Assembly (NCBI GenBank): GCA_017853175.1
Contig: JAFMKA010000001.1
Span: 62,001-126,000, forward strand
Length of the DNA stretch: 64,000 nucleotides
Direction of reading: 5' to 3'
DNA from: Steroidobacteraceae bacterium
Lineage (GTDB): Bacteria > Pseudomonadota > Gammaproteobacteria > Steroidobacterales > Steroidobacteraceae
Shown piece after piece: positions 1 to 9,832 of this stretch (position 1 is the first letter of the stretch; each line of letters begins with the position of its first letter). A program made the translations under genes and the position numbers. The notes below the pieces were generated by a model, which saw only the letters and a program-made list of their open reading frames with translations, ran no database searches and was not told the origin of the DNA.

Positions 1-1
1 C

Positions 2-427
2 ATCCCCGAGGGTTGGGCAGTTGATGCCAATGGCCAATCGACGACGGACCCCACCGCCGCGCTCGCCGGAACACTGTCTCCGATTGGTGGGGCAAAGGGC
101 GGCGCACTCGCTCTAATGGTAGAAATTCTAGGGGCAGCACTGACGGCCGGTGCATTCGGCTGGGAAGCGTCGTCTTTCTTTGACGCAGAAGGTCGCCCGC
201 CTGATATGGGTCATTTGTTCGTTGCAATTGATCCGGGCCCGGCTTCGGGCAACGCGTTCGCTGATCGCATGCAAACACTAGTCGCCGCGATCGAGTCGGA
301 GCCCGAAGTACGCTTGCCTGGCTCGCGACGACTCAATGCTCGCGCCAACGCCAAACGCGAAGGAATCACGCTGAGTAACGCGTTGCACGACGAAATACGC
401 GCACTACATGCGCCTGGGAGATCATGA
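2..427 (+). CDS. C-terminal part of Ldh/malate-lactate dehydrogenase family oxidoreductase (possibly (R)-sulfolactate dehydrogenase ComC-like); 5' truncated by window
   Basis: Open frame from base 2 (IPEGWAVDANGQSTTDPTAALAGTLSPIGGAKGGALALMVEIL...) typical of the Ldh_2 family C-terminus; stop at 425-427. Confidence 0.8.
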   Translation: MPEGWAVDANGQSTTDPTAALAGTLSPIGGAKGGALALMVEILGAALTAGAFGWEASSFFDAEGRPPDMGHLFVAIDPGPASGNAFADRMQTLVAAIESEPEVRLPGSRRLNARANAKREGITLSNALHDEIRALHAPGRS

Positions 428-428
428 G

Positions 429-1367
429 ATGGCCGAGATCGTAATCACGGAATTCATGGACGAAGCAGCCATCTCTAATATTTTGTCGGGTCGCGACGTC
501 ATCTATAACCCGAAGCTCGTCGATCAGCCTGAAGAGCTCGCACGCGTGGCCAAAGATGCCCGAGCACTGATCGTTCGTAATCGCACTCAAGTGCGCGGCG
601 CGTTGCTCGAGGCCGCTGCAAAGCTAGAGGTCGTCGGCCGGCTCGGCGTCGGTCTCGACAATATCGACGTCGAAGCCTGTAAAGCTCGCGGCATTGCGGT
701 CTACCCTGCCACGGGCGCCAATGACGTGTCGGTCGCCGAATATGTCATCACTGCCATGCTCGTACTGCTACGAAAAGCATGGTTCGCCAACTCGGAAGTC
801 ATCGCCGGCAAGTGGCCGCGCATGTCGACCATCGGTCGCGAAGTTCAAGGTAAAACCTTGGGGCTCGTCGGTCTCGGCGGCATCGCTCGCGAAACCGCCT
901 CGCGTGCTCGCGCGCTGGGCATGAATGTCATCGCGTTCGACCCGCTGCTTCCCAAAGACCATGCTGCCTGGCAACTGGCCAGCAGCGCCTCACTCGAGGC
1001 ACTCATCACAGGTAGTGATGTCATCAGCCTGCATGTGCCGCTCACGGCTTCAACAAAGCGGATGATCGGCCCACAGCAGATTGCTGCCATGAAACGAGGG
1101 AGCGTCATCATCAACGCCGCCCGCGGCGGCGTTATCGACGAGGCGGCTGTAGTCGACGCTCTGCGCACCGGCCAACTTGGCGGCGCTGCGCTCGACGTAT
1201 TCGAAACCGAACCGCTCGATGCGGCCGCCGGTGCCTTATTTGCGGGCGTCCCGAATCTGATCTTGACGCCGCATATCGCCGGTGTCACCGAAGAGTCCAA
1301 TGTTCGCGTGAGCGAGGTCACGGCGAGAACGGTGCTCTCTCACCTGACTCGTAGCGGCGGACGATGA
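429..1367 (+). CDS. D-isomer-specific 2-hydroxyacid dehydrogenase, SlcC ((S)-sulfolactate dehydrogenase)-like
   Basis: VGRLGVGLDNIDVEAC, GLVGLGGIAR nucleotide-binding motif, NAARGGVIDE and TPHIAG motifs; N-terminus IVITEFMDEAAI resembles SlcC as remembered. Confidence 0.8.
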   Translation: MAEIVITEFMDEAAISNILSGRDVIYNPKLVDQPEELARVAKDARALIVRNRTQVRGALLEAAAKLEVVGRLGVGLDNIDVEACKARGIAVYPATGANDVSVAEYVITAMLVLLRKAWFANSEVIAGKWPRMSTIGREVQGKTLGLVGLGGIARETASRARALGMNVIAFDPLLPKDHAAWQLASSASLEALITGSDVISLHVPLTASTKRMIGPQQIAAMKRGSVIINAARGGVIDEAAVVDALRTGQLGGAALDVFETEPLDAAAGALFAGVPNLILTPHIAGVTEESNVRVSEVTARTVLSHLTRSGGR

Positions 1368-2884
1368 CCGCCGACGTCGGTTCGAATATCTTTGACCTGC
1401 TCGTCGTCGGCGGCGGCATTAACGGCGCAGGCGTTGCCCGTGACGCCGCAGGACGGGGTCTTCGAGTCATGTTGGTCGAGCGAGATGACCTCGCCTCCCA
1501 TACATCCTCAGCCAGTACCAAGCTGATCCACGGCGGGCTGCGCTATCTCGAGTTCATGGAATTCGGCCTCGTGCGTAAGGCCTTGCTCGAGCGGGAAGTG
1601 CTGCTCGGTATCGCGCCTCACATCATCAGTCCGCTGCGCTTCATCATGCCTCATGAGCCGTCGTTGCGACCCGCCTGGATGATTCGGATCGGCTTGTTTC
1701 TCTACGACCACCTCGCGCATCGGAAAAAACTCGAAGGATCACGCGGAGTCGATCTGCGCCACCACCCGGCTGGCCTGCCGCTGCGCGAAGGTTTCCGTCG
1801 CGGATTCGAATATTCGGATGGTTGGGTCGACGATGCGAGGCTCGTAGTCCTCAATGCGATCGACGCGCAAGAGCACGGCGCAACGATTCTTACACGCACC
1901 CGATGCATCAAAATCACACCGACCACAGACGCTGGCGCGATCGAACAGCCCTGCTGGACTGCAACGCTGCAGGATGACAACGGCAAGCAAAGTGTCGTCA
2001 CCACGCGAGCGGTCGTTAATGCGACAGGCCCTTGGGCGGCAGGCTTTCACGATGCCGCAACGCGGGGTCGATCAAAACACGGGCTGAGACTCATCAAAGG
2101 CAGTCATATCGTCGTTCGTAAACTCTTCGATCATCCGTACGCCTATATTTTGCAGGCGACCGACCGCCGTATCGTATTCGCCATTCCATATGAGCAAGAC
2201 TTCACGATGATCGGCACGACGGATATTGAATATCACGCTGATCCTCGCGAGGTCACGATCGACGCGGACGAGACGGCCTATCTTTGTGAGCAGAGCAACC
2301 GCTATTTCAGAACAATGCTATCTCCTGCGGATGTCGTCTCGAGCTGGTCCGGCGTTCGCCCCCTGCTCGAGGACGAGTCCACCGATGCGCGAGCCGTCAC
2401 GCGCGACTACGCGCTGGAACTCGAGAAAACGCCCGCGCCGCTGCTCAGTGTGTTCGGCGGGAAAATCACGACCTATAGAGTGCTCGCGGAGGAAGCCGTC
2501 GATCTCGTGACTTCCGCCATCGACAAGAAGGCTCGTCACTGGACGGCTTCTCGGCCTCTACCGGGCGGTGATCTAACTTCTGGACTCGAGTCGCTCGAGC
2601 GCGAGCTGTCGGCCATGCATCCTGAAATTTCGCGCAATACCGTAAACCGCTGGGCAAGAGCCTACGGATCACGCGCCTTGACTATTTTTTCACGCTCGAA
2701 CGAACTCGGTTCGGAGATTGCGCCCGGCCTTTATGAGGTGGAGTTACGCTACCTTTATCAAACCGAGTGGGCTCGAACGGCTGACGATGTCCTGTGGCGA
2801 CGGAGCAAGCTCGGACTTCATATCGATGCGCAGTCGACACAACGAGTTGCTGAATGGCTGAAGACTCACGGGAGACCGCAATGA
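1364..2884 (+). CDS. glpD: Glycerol-3-phosphate dehydrogenase (FAD)
   Basis: N-terminal FAD motif [45 protein letters not shown]; 4-bp ATGA overlap with upstream gene. Confidence 0.95.
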   Translation: MTADVGSNIFDLLVVGGGINGAGVARDAAGRGLRVMLVERDDLASHTSSASTKLIHGGLRYLEFMEFGLVRKALLEREVLLGIAPHIISPLRFIMPHEPSLRPAWMIRIGLFLYDHLAHRKKLEGSRGVDLRHHPAGLPLREGFRRGFEYSDGWVDDARLVVLNAIDAQEHGATILTRTRCIKITPTTDAGAIEQPCWTATLQDDNGKQSVVTTRAVVNATGPWAAGFHDAATRGRSKHGLRLIKGSHIVVRKLFDHPYAYILQATDRRIVFAIPYEQDFTMIGTTDIEYHADPREVTIDADETAYLCEQSNRYFRTMLSPADVVSSWSGVRPLLEDESTDARAVTRDYALELEKTPAPLLSVFGGKITTYRVLAEEAVDLVTSAIDKKARHWTASRPLPGGDLTSGLESLERELSAMHPEISRNTVNRWARAYGSRALTIFSRSNELGSEIAPGLYEVELRYLYQTEWARTADDVLWRRSKLGLHIDAQSTQRVAEWLKTHGRPQ

Positions 2885-4383
2885 GCCGATGGATCCTCGC
2901 TCTCGATCAAGGCACAACGAGTTCCCGATCGATCCTGTTCGATCACGACGGCAATATCGTCGAGAGCGCACAGCGGGAGTTCACACAATTTTTCCCGCAA
3001 ACCGGATGGGTTGAGCACGATGCGAATGAAATCTGGAATACGCAGCGTGCGACCATCGAAGAGGTGTTGAAAAAGTCAGGGGCCACATCGACCGATGTGG
3101 CTGCCGTCGGCATCACAAATCAGCGTGAAACCACCGTACTTTGGGACAGAAAAACCGGGGAGCCCATTGCGCCCGCGATCGTTTGGCAAGATCGAAGAAC
3201 GGCCGAGGTCTGCGCTACGTTGCGAGCAGCCGGTCATGAGCCAGAGGTGACTCGTCGCACGGGCTTGTTGCTCGACCCGTATTTCTCAGGCACCAAGCTC
3301 GCGTGGCTGCTCGATCATGTCCCCGGAGCGCGCGATCGCGCGATGCGAGGCGAGTTGTGCTTCGGCACCATCGATACGTGGCTCACCTGGAAACTCTCCG
3401 GCGGCGCGCACCATGTGACCGACGTCACCAACGCCAGCCGAACGCTGCTGCTTAACTTGTCGGGCGAGTGGGACGAGTGGATGCTGAACCTTCTACGCAT
3501 CCCGAAAGCCGTATTACCTCGGGTGCTGCCCTCCTCTTTTGATGTCGGCATCCGAATCAAGCTCGGTCAGGCCGAGGTCCCGCTGACTGGACTTGCCGGC
3601 GACCAGCAATCGGCGCTCTTTGGGCAGGCGTGCTTGCAGCCGGGTATGGCGAAGAACACCTATGGCACCGGTTGCTTCATGCTGATGCATACCGGCAATC
3701 GACCTCTCGCATCCACTCACCGATTACTGACGACCGTCGCCTGCTCATCCTCAACGACCGACGGCCGTCCGCAACTTAACTATGCGCTCGAGGGAAGCGT
3801 GTTTGTCGGCGGAGCCGTGGTGCAGTGGCTAAGAGACGGACTCGGTTTCGTCACGCGCGCCGAAGAGATCGAAGCGCTCGCTTCGTCGGTACCCGATCAT
3901 GGTGGTGTGTATGTCGTTCCGGCGTTCACCGGACTAGGCAGCCCTCATTGGGACCCGTTCGCACGCGGCTCGATCGTCGGGATCACCCGTGGCACGACCC
4001 GCGGCCACATTGCTCGCGCCGCGCTCGAGTCCATCGCTTTTCAAAGCGCCGAACTACTTCAAGCGATGCAACAAGACGCGGCAGCACCACTGCGCGAACT
4101 TCGAGTCGACGGGGGTGCGTCACGTAATAATTTTTTGATGCAGTTCCAAGCCGACTTGCTCGGTGTTCCCGTCATTCGGCCTGCCGTTACGGAAACCACC
4201 GCCCTCGGCGCGGCCTATCTCGCCGGCATTGCCGTCGGGTTCTGGACGTCGACTGAAGAGATCTCAGCTCGCTGGCGAGTTGATCGGAGATTCGAGCCGG
4301 CCATGTCGCGAGAATCTGCCGCAGCTCGCATGCATGAATGGTCGCGAGCGGTCGAGCGCTCACTCGGCTGGGCCGTCTCCTGA
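2881..4383 (+). CDS. glpK: Glycerol kinase
   Basis: [48 protein letters not shown]; overlaps glpD stop by 4 bp. Confidence 0.97.
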   Translation: MSRWILALDQGTTSSRSILFDHDGNIVESAQREFTQFFPQTGWVEHDANEIWNTQRATIEEVLKKSGATSTDVAAVGITNQRETTVLWDRKTGEPIAPAIVWQDRRTAEVCATLRAAGHEPEVTRRTGLLLDPYFSGTKLAWLLDHVPGARDRAMRGELCFGTIDTWLTWKLSGGAHHVTDVTNASRTLLLNLSGEWDEWMLNLLRIPKAVLPRVLPSSFDVGIRIKLGQAEVPLTGLAGDQQSALFGQACLQPGMAKNTYGTGCFMLMHTGNRPLASTHRLLTTVACSSSTTDGRPQLNYALEGSVFVGGAVVQWLRDGLGFVTRAEEIEALASSVPDHGGVYVVPAFTGLGSPHWDPFARGSIVGITRGTTRGHIARAALESIAFQSAELLQAMQQDAAAPLRELRVDGGASRNNFLMQFQADLLGVPVIRPAVTETTALGAAYLAGIAVGFWTSTEEISARWRVDRRFEPAMSRESAAARMHEWSRAVERSLGWAVS

Positions 4384-4593
4384 GGCGCTTTTAGCTCTCG
4401 CTTGTTCGGCATTTTCAGCCGCTTTGATTTGAGCGACTCGCGCGCGCAACGTGCGCTGCATGACATCGATGGCGGCGCCCTCCGGCCATCCTTTAGCAAC
4501 CAGACTTTGTAACACCGACTCCGGGCTCTGCCCGGACTCGATTTGCTTGACGATCCAGAGCCGCAGTTGCGGCGTCACTTTTCCGTGACTCAT
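4360..4593 (-). CDS. Small (77 aa) protein resembling the N-terminal helical segment of some 2OG-Fe(II)/prolyl-4-hydroxylase proteins
   Basis: [37 protein letters not shown]; start overlaps symporter stop (ATGA). Confidence 0.6.
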   Translation of the reverse strand: MSHGKVTPQLRLWIVKQIESGQSPESVLQSLVAKGWPEGAAIDVMQRTLRARVAQIKAAENAEQARAKSASGDGPAE

Positions 4594-6086
4594 GTCGAGG
4601 AGGATAGCGGACGACGGCTACCCCAAGGCAAGACCGAGAAGGTCAGACACAAAATCACCCCAAGCGGGAAGAGCCAGGGGAAAGCCACGAGTTCACGCTG
4701 CTCGGTCAACCCGAAGAACTGAGCGTTATGAACAAGCAGCACACCAACGAGCGCGACGGCCACCCCGAGCGGCGCACTGGTGATGCGATGCTTAGGCACG
4801 AACAGCGCCAGCAGAAACAAGCCCAGCATCGGTCCATAGGTGTACGCCGTCATGGCGAACGCAAGAGGAATCAACCTCTCGTCAGATCCGGACAACGCCA
4901 TTGCGAAACCGCCGAGCACGATTGCCCATGCGATCACCAAAATACGCGACAGCGTGACGGCTTTCGCTTCGGATAACTCGCCGCGACGATGTCCGTCGTG
5001 AAACATGGTGATCGTCGTCTCCGACAACGCCGAAAGTACGGGGCTCGACATGGCTGCCGCAAATAAGGCGGCCACCATAAATCCGCGCAGCCCGGTTGGC
5101 ATTTCCGAAAGAATGAACGCAGGGAAAATCCGATCGACATTCGCGGCAACTAAAGAGGCAAACGCTGGGTCAATGGGGTTGAACTGATAGAAACCCCACA
5201 GCGCCACGCCAACGAGAAGAAACAACACGACGACGAGCTCGCCGAAGTTACTGACATAGAGCGCGAGACGCGCTTCGCGTACGGACTTACAACACAGCAT
5301 CCGTTGGGTATTGAGTTGATCGGTTCCATAGGCCGCAAGATTCTGGAACGGCATCGCGAAGACACCTGCCCACAGCGTGAAATTGACTCGCGGGTCGGTG
5401 CTCCATTCGAGGATGCGGGTCTTTCCCTCAGACTCGGCAGCAGTCCAGAGACCCGAGAAGCCGTCCGGATAGCCATGGGTCACGTAGAGGATCGCGATCA
5501 CGCCTCCGGCGACGAACATCACGAACTGAACGACGTCGGACCACACGACAGCACGAATGCCGCCGAGCATCGTGCTCAAGGCCGAAACACCGACGCTCAA
5601 AAAGACGCAGCCGATAAAATCGAGTCCCGTCAGCAATTCGAGGACGAGCGCCACGGCAAACACCCGGACTCCCTGCCCGAGCACCGCGCCGATGAAAAAA
5701 AGGAACGCCGAAATTTTTCCGAATATGGGACCGAGCTTATCCCTGATGTAATCATAAGGACTCGCATAATTTTTTTCGTAAAGCCTCGGCAGAATCCACT
5801 GACCCAGAATGGCCTTCGAGATCAATCCAGCGAGACAAAATTGCAAATATCGAAAGTCTCCCTCTTGAGCGAAGACGAGAGAGGGAACTCCGATGAACGT
5901 GACACCGCTGACCGCCGTCGCCACGATGGACATTGCCACGGCATACCAAGGCAAAGATCGCGAGCCCAAGAAATATTCGCGGGTACTGCCTTGTAAGTCT
6001 TTGACGCTGTGACCGATCCAGGTGACCAGCGCGAAATAGGCCATGACGATCGCCCAGTCTAGGGCGTGAAAATAGACGCTACCCAC
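4590..6086 (-). CDS. Sodium:solute symporter (SSS family); GTG start near 6086 proposed
   Basis: Multi-TM protein with SSS features (LDWAIVMAYFALVTWIGH...REYFLGSRSLPWYAVAMSIVATAVSGVTFIGVP); ORF track start at 6164 would overlap the upstream gene by about 85 bp. Confidence 0.9.
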   Translation of the reverse strand: MGSVYFHALDWAIVMAYFALVTWIGHSVKDLQGSTREYFLGSRSLPWYAVAMSIVATAVSGVTFIGVPSLVFAQEGDFRYLQFCLAGLISKAILGQWILPRLYEKNYASPYDYIRDKLGPIFGKISAFLFFIGAVLGQGVRVFAVALVLELLTGLDFIGCVFLSVGVSALSTMLGGIRAVVWSDVVQFVMFVAGGVIAILYVTHGYPDGFSGLWTAAESEGKTRILEWSTDPRVNFTLWAGVFAMPFQNLAAYGTDQLNTQRMLCCKSVREARLALYVSNFGELVVVLFLLVGVALWGFYQFNPIDPAFASLVAANVDRIFPAFILSEMPTGLRGFMVAALFAAAMSSPVLSALSETTITMFHDGHRRGELSEAKAVTLSRILVIAWAIVLGGFAMALSGSDERLIPLAFAMTAYTYGPMLGLFLLALFVPKHRITSAPLGVAVALVGVLLVHNAQFFGLTEQRELVAFPWLFPLGVILCLTFSVLPWGSRRPLSSST

Positions 6087-6879
6087 GAACGACTCGTTGC
6101 AGCGTCCGACCAGAACCGCGCCCGGGATACACCCGCCCATTGGCGCCGGGATACGCATAGCCATTGATCAACACACGACGCGGTACGGCTGAGTCGTTTG
6201 AGGTACTGCCATGAATCGCATAGGGGCCAAAAAACAGTACCGACCCCGCCGTTCCCGTCACAGTGACGGCCTGCGACTCATCGAAGAGTGCGGGTGCCGC
6301 ACCGGGCGTCATCGGCTTGCTGTAATCATAAGAGTCGTTCGAGAGGCGAATTTGGCCTTCGCTCTTCACTGCGCTTCGGGGAATGAACTTGAGCGGGCCA
6401 TTGTGCTCGGTCATGTCGTCGACCAGCATGATGGTCTGAACATAAGAACCACGGCCATTGAGGTCGCGCCACGTTCCCGGACCTTTATCGCGATGCTGAA
6501 CATCTTGGTGCCAATCGAACGACACGCCATCGCCTGGCATCTTGAAGTGCGCCTGACACAATAACTGCTCGCAAAGTTCGCTATCGAGCAACTGCAGCGC
6601 AGGCTCGACAAGCCGAGGGTCGGCACTCAACGAAAGCAGATCGGGCTCCGCACCACCTGCCCACACGACTCGCTTGACGATGACGTCGCCCGCGGGTGGG
6701 GCATCGAGTACAAAGTAGGCGCCATCATGATCTTGAGTAGTGCGCAGGCGTTGCGCAGTTTGGTAGAGCCGCTCGAATGCTCGCCGGGCCGTACGCATTT
6801 CATCGATCGAGAAAAGACCGGGGATTACGGTCCAGCCCTGCTCGAAAAACTCTCGGGTCTTTTCCTCTGACAGAGTCAT
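6079..6879 (-). CDS. Phytanoyl-CoA dioxygenase (PhyH) family protein
   Basis: FEQGWTVIPGLFSIDEM, FDWHQD metal-binding motif, FFGPYAIHGS. Confidence 0.85.
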   Translation of the reverse strand: MTLSEEKTREFFEQGWTVIPGLFSIDEMRTARRAFERLYQTAQRLRTTQDHDGAYFVLDAPPAGDVIVKRVVWAGGAEPDLLSLSADPRLVEPALQLLDSELCEQLLCQAHFKMPGDGVSFDWHQDVQHRDKGPGTWRDLNGRGSYVQTIMLVDDMTEHNGPLKFIPRSAVKSEGQIRLSNDSYDYSKPMTPGAAPALFDESQAVTVTGTAGSVLFFGPYAIHGSTSNDSAVPRRVLINGYAYPGANGRVYPGRGSGRTLQRVVRG

Positions 6880-6945
6880 GCGATCCGTACTGTAGCCGAT
6901 CGGTGATGCCGACCGCCATGTTTCAAGGTTGTTATGCTTTGCAGC

Positions 6946-8187
6946 ATGAACACCAAGTCTCTATGCGTCTTTGCAGTCAGTGCAGTTTTTGGCCTGTGCG
7001 CTTCATTCGGGCTCGCCAGCACGGAGCCGAAGGTCGCTCTCGGTATCGATGTCTTACTCGAGTCGAACAGCCCATACATTCAACTCGTTTCGGGCAAGCG
7101 TATCGGGCTCGTCACGAATCAGTCGGGTGTTGATCGGTCACTCGTCCCGACCGTCGATCGTCTCGCCAACGATTCTCGCGTCTCGCTCATTCGTCTTTTC
7201 GGGCCCGAGCACGGCATTCGCGGCGAAGTTCCTGCCGGAGAAAAAGTCGACGACGGCCGAGATCCACAAACGGGAGTGCCCGTCGTCAGTCTTTACGGGA
7301 AAGATCGAAAACCCTCCAAAGCCGCGCTCGAAGGGGTCGATATTCTGATGTTCGACATCCAAGACGTAGGCTCGAGAACCTATACCTATATCTCGACCCT
7401 CGGCGAGGTGATGCGTGCCTGCGCGGAAACCAATACTCCCCTGGTCGTGCTCGATCGCCCCAATCCGCTGAGTGGCATGCATTTCGAAGGACCGATGATT
7501 GAGGATCGATTTCGGAGCTTCATCGGATGGGGCCCGATGCCCGTGACCCACGGTATGACGCTGGGTGAAGCCGCGCGGTTCTTCAATGATCGACTCAAAA
7601 TCGGCTGCACCTTGCATGTGGTGCCGATGCGCGGATGGAAGCGGTCGATGATCTGGGACGACACCGGTCTCACCTGGACCATCACCTCCCCGCATATTCC
7701 CTCTGTCACTCAAGCTTATTTGTATGCCACGACGGGCATGGTGTCGGCCACGCTTCAAGGCGTTAACGATGGCGTCGGCTCGACGATGCCTTTTGAAGTG
7801 ATCGCCGCAGAGTTCATCGACGCCCCGAAGTTCGAGCAAGCACTACAGTCCATCGGACTTCCAGGCGTTCGCTTTCAGGCGATTTACTACAAACCTTTCT
7901 ACGCCTCGTTCAAAGACAAACCCCTGCGAGGGGTACGCCTGACGCTCACCGATCCCAGAGCTTATCGGCCAATTCGAACATCGATCGCGATCCTCACGAC
8001 TCTTCGCGCGATGTATCCGGAAAAATTTATTTTTAAGGAAGAGCGCCCGGTAGGTATTCACTGGGGAAATACCGATCTTCGAAAGCAGCTCGAGTCCGGA
8101 CTTGGCGCGGACGCCATCATTGATTCGTGGAGCGAAGGGAATATCGAGTTTAGGGCGGCACGCCAGCGCGCACTGATTTACGACTGA
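6946..8187 (+). CDS. namZ: DUF1343 family protein, exo-beta-N-acetylmuramidase NamZ-like, with signal peptide
   Basis: GKRIGLVTNQSGVDRS, LFGPEHGIRGEVPAGEKVDDGRDPQTGVPVVSLYG, FDIQDVGSRTYTYISTL, LDRPNPL are hallmark motifs. Confidence 0.9.
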   Translation: MNTKSLCVFAVSAVFGLCASFGLASTEPKVALGIDVLLESNSPYIQLVSGKRIGLVTNQSGVDRSLVPTVDRLANDSRVSLIRLFGPEHGIRGEVPAGEKVDDGRDPQTGVPVVSLYGKDRKPSKAALEGVDILMFDIQDVGSRTYTYISTLGEVMRACAETNTPLVVLDRPNPLSGMHFEGPMIEDRFRSFIGWGPMPVTHGMTLGEAARFFNDRLKIGCTLHVVPMRGWKRSMIWDDTGLTWTITSPHIPSVTQAYLYATTGMVSATLQGVNDGVGSTMPFEVIAAEFIDAPKFEQALQSIGLPGVRFQAIYYKPFYASFKDKPLRGVRLTLTDPRAYRPIRTSIAILTTLRAMYPEKFIFKEERPVGIHWGNTDLRKQLESGLGADAIIDSWSEGNIEFRAARQRALIYD

Positions 8188-8201
8188 GTGCGCAGAGAAA
8201 A

Positions 8202-8289
8202 GAGCCCGAAGCCAGTGTTTCTAGTACCAGCCCTGATGATCCCTTCACCATCAGAGTAGTGGACGAGAACCGCCCACCGCTTCGGGCTC
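8202..8289. other. Candidate structured intergenic element (11-bp closing stem with two inner hairpins)
   Basis: gagcccgaagc (8202-8212) perfectly complementary to gcttcgggctc (8279-8289); inner CTGATG/CATCAG and GTGG/CCAC stems. Confidence 0.5.
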
Positions 8290-8357
8290 GGCGATTCGCG
8301 ATTGTCCCCAAGGGGCGGAACGTTCGCGATCTCGACGGAACACAGTCTCTCGCGGAT

Positions 8358-8380
8358 ACGTCGCGCCGTCGGCGCGACGT
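8358..8380. repeat. Perfect inverted repeat, 10-bp stem with 3-nt loop
   Basis: acgtcgcgcc-gtc-ggcgcgacgt, just downstream of the pntB stop. Confidence 0.8.
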
Positions 8381-8407
8381 CGCACGAAAAGCCCTCGAAC
8401 CCTGCGA

Positions 8408-9820
8408 TTAGCCCTTGAGCGCGACGAAGACCTCATCGAGCATCTTCTTCGCGTCACCGAATAGCATCCGGTTGTTTTCTTTGAAGAAGAGCGGATTGTC
8501 GACGCCCGCATACCCTGAGGCCATCGAGCGCTTCATCACGATGGAGGTCTTCGACTTCCAAACCTGCAGCACCGGCATTCCGGCAATAGGACTAGTCGGG
8601 TCATCTTCAGCGGCCGGGTTGACGATGTCATTGGCTCCGATGACGATGGACACGTCGGTGTCCGGGAAGTCGTCATTGATCTCGTCCATTTCTAGAACGA
8701 TGTCGTAAGGCACTTTCGCTTCGGCCAGCAGCACGTTCATGTGCCCCGGCATTCGACCTGCGACGGGGTGAATGGCGAATCGGACGTTCACACCTTTCTC
8801 GCGCAACAGCTTGGTGATTTCATAGACGGTGTGCTGTGCCTGGGCGACGGCCATACCGTATCCGGGAATGATCACGACGCTCTTGGCCGAGCGAAGCATC
8901 TCAGCCGTCTCGACGGCACTGACGGCGACCACTTCACCTGCAGGCTGCTCACCAGAAGCGGCCGGCGTCGAGCCACCGCCCGTACCGAATCCGCCGGCGA
9001 TCACGCTGATGAAGTTGCGATTCATCGCGCGGCACATGATGTACGACAGAATAGCGCCGGACGAACCGACCAAAGCGCCCGTCACGATAAGCAAATCGTT
9101 GGCGAGCATGAACCCAGTGGCGGCGGCGGCCCAGCCCGAGTAGCTGTTCAGCATCGAGACCACCACCGGCATATCGGCACCACCGATCGCCATCACCATG
9201 TGAATTCCGAAAAGCAGAGCGATCACGGTCATGATCGCCAGCGGCACCATACCCGCGTTGACGTCGGGTGCCGAAACGAACTGCACGCCATACCAAATCA
9301 CCACGACCAATCCGAGCAGGTTTAAGGCATGACGCGCAGGCAGCAGCAACGGCTTGCCACCAATTTTTCCGGACAATTTACCGAAGGCGATGATCGAACC
9401 GGAAAACGTGACGGCGCCGATCAGGATACCGATATAGATCTCGACTTCGTGAATGGCTTTCTCGGCGCCCGAATAAACCACCGACGTATCGACGTAACTG
9501 GCAAAACCGACGAAACCCGCCGCGAGGCCGACCAGGCTGTGCATGAGTGCAACCAGTTCGGGCATCTGGGTCATTTGAACCTTACGCGCGGCGTAAAGAC
9601 CAACGGCACCGCCGACGGCCAGCGCGCCAAGGATCCAGGGCAGTCCGATAACGAGATCAACGCGCGGACCGAACACCGTGGCCAGCACGGCGATGGTCAT
9701 ACCCACCATGCCGTAGAAATTGCCCCGTCGTGAGGTCTCGGGGTTCGATAACCCGCCGAGACTCATGATGAAGAGGATGGCAGCGCCGAGATAAGCAACA
9801 GTCGCGATATTGTCTGACAT
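8408..9820 (-). CDS. pntB: NAD(P) transhydrogenase beta subunit
   Basis: [73 protein letters not shown]. Confidence 0.97.
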   Translation of the reverse strand: MSDNIATVAYLGAAILFIMSLGGLSNPETSRRGNFYGMVGMTIAVLATVFGPRVDLVIGLPWILGALAVGGAVGLYAARKVQMTQMPELVALMHSLVGLAAGFVGFASYVDTSVVYSGAEKAIHEVEIYIGILIGAVTFSGSIIAFGKLSGKIGGKPLLLPARHALNLLGLVVVIWYGVQFVSAPDVNAGMVPLAIMTVIALLFGIHMVMAIGGADMPVVVSMLNSYSGWAAAATGFMLANDLLIVTGALVGSSGAILSYIMCRAMNRNFISVIAGGFGTGGGSTPAASGEQPAGEVVAVSAVETAEMLRSAKSVVIIPGYGMAVAQAQHTVYEITKLLREKGVNVRFAIHPVAGRMPGHMNVLLAEAKVPYDIVLEMDEINDDFPDTDVSIVIGANDIVNPAAEDDPTSPIAGMPVLQVWKSKTSIVMKRSMASGYAGVDNPLFFKENNRMLFGDAKKMLDEVFVALKG

Positions 9821-9832
9821 GGCTGCGGCCTC

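Noticed and set aside
5304-5996. 230-aa plus-strand ORF
   Set aside because: Antisense to the sodium:solute symporter, low-complexity charged composition, no domain
7138-7839. 233-aa minus-strand ORF
   Set aside because: Antisense shadow of namZ, no recognisable motifs
8741-9325. 194-aa plus-strand ORF
   Set aside because: Antisense to pntB, His/Asp/Arg-rich shadow composition
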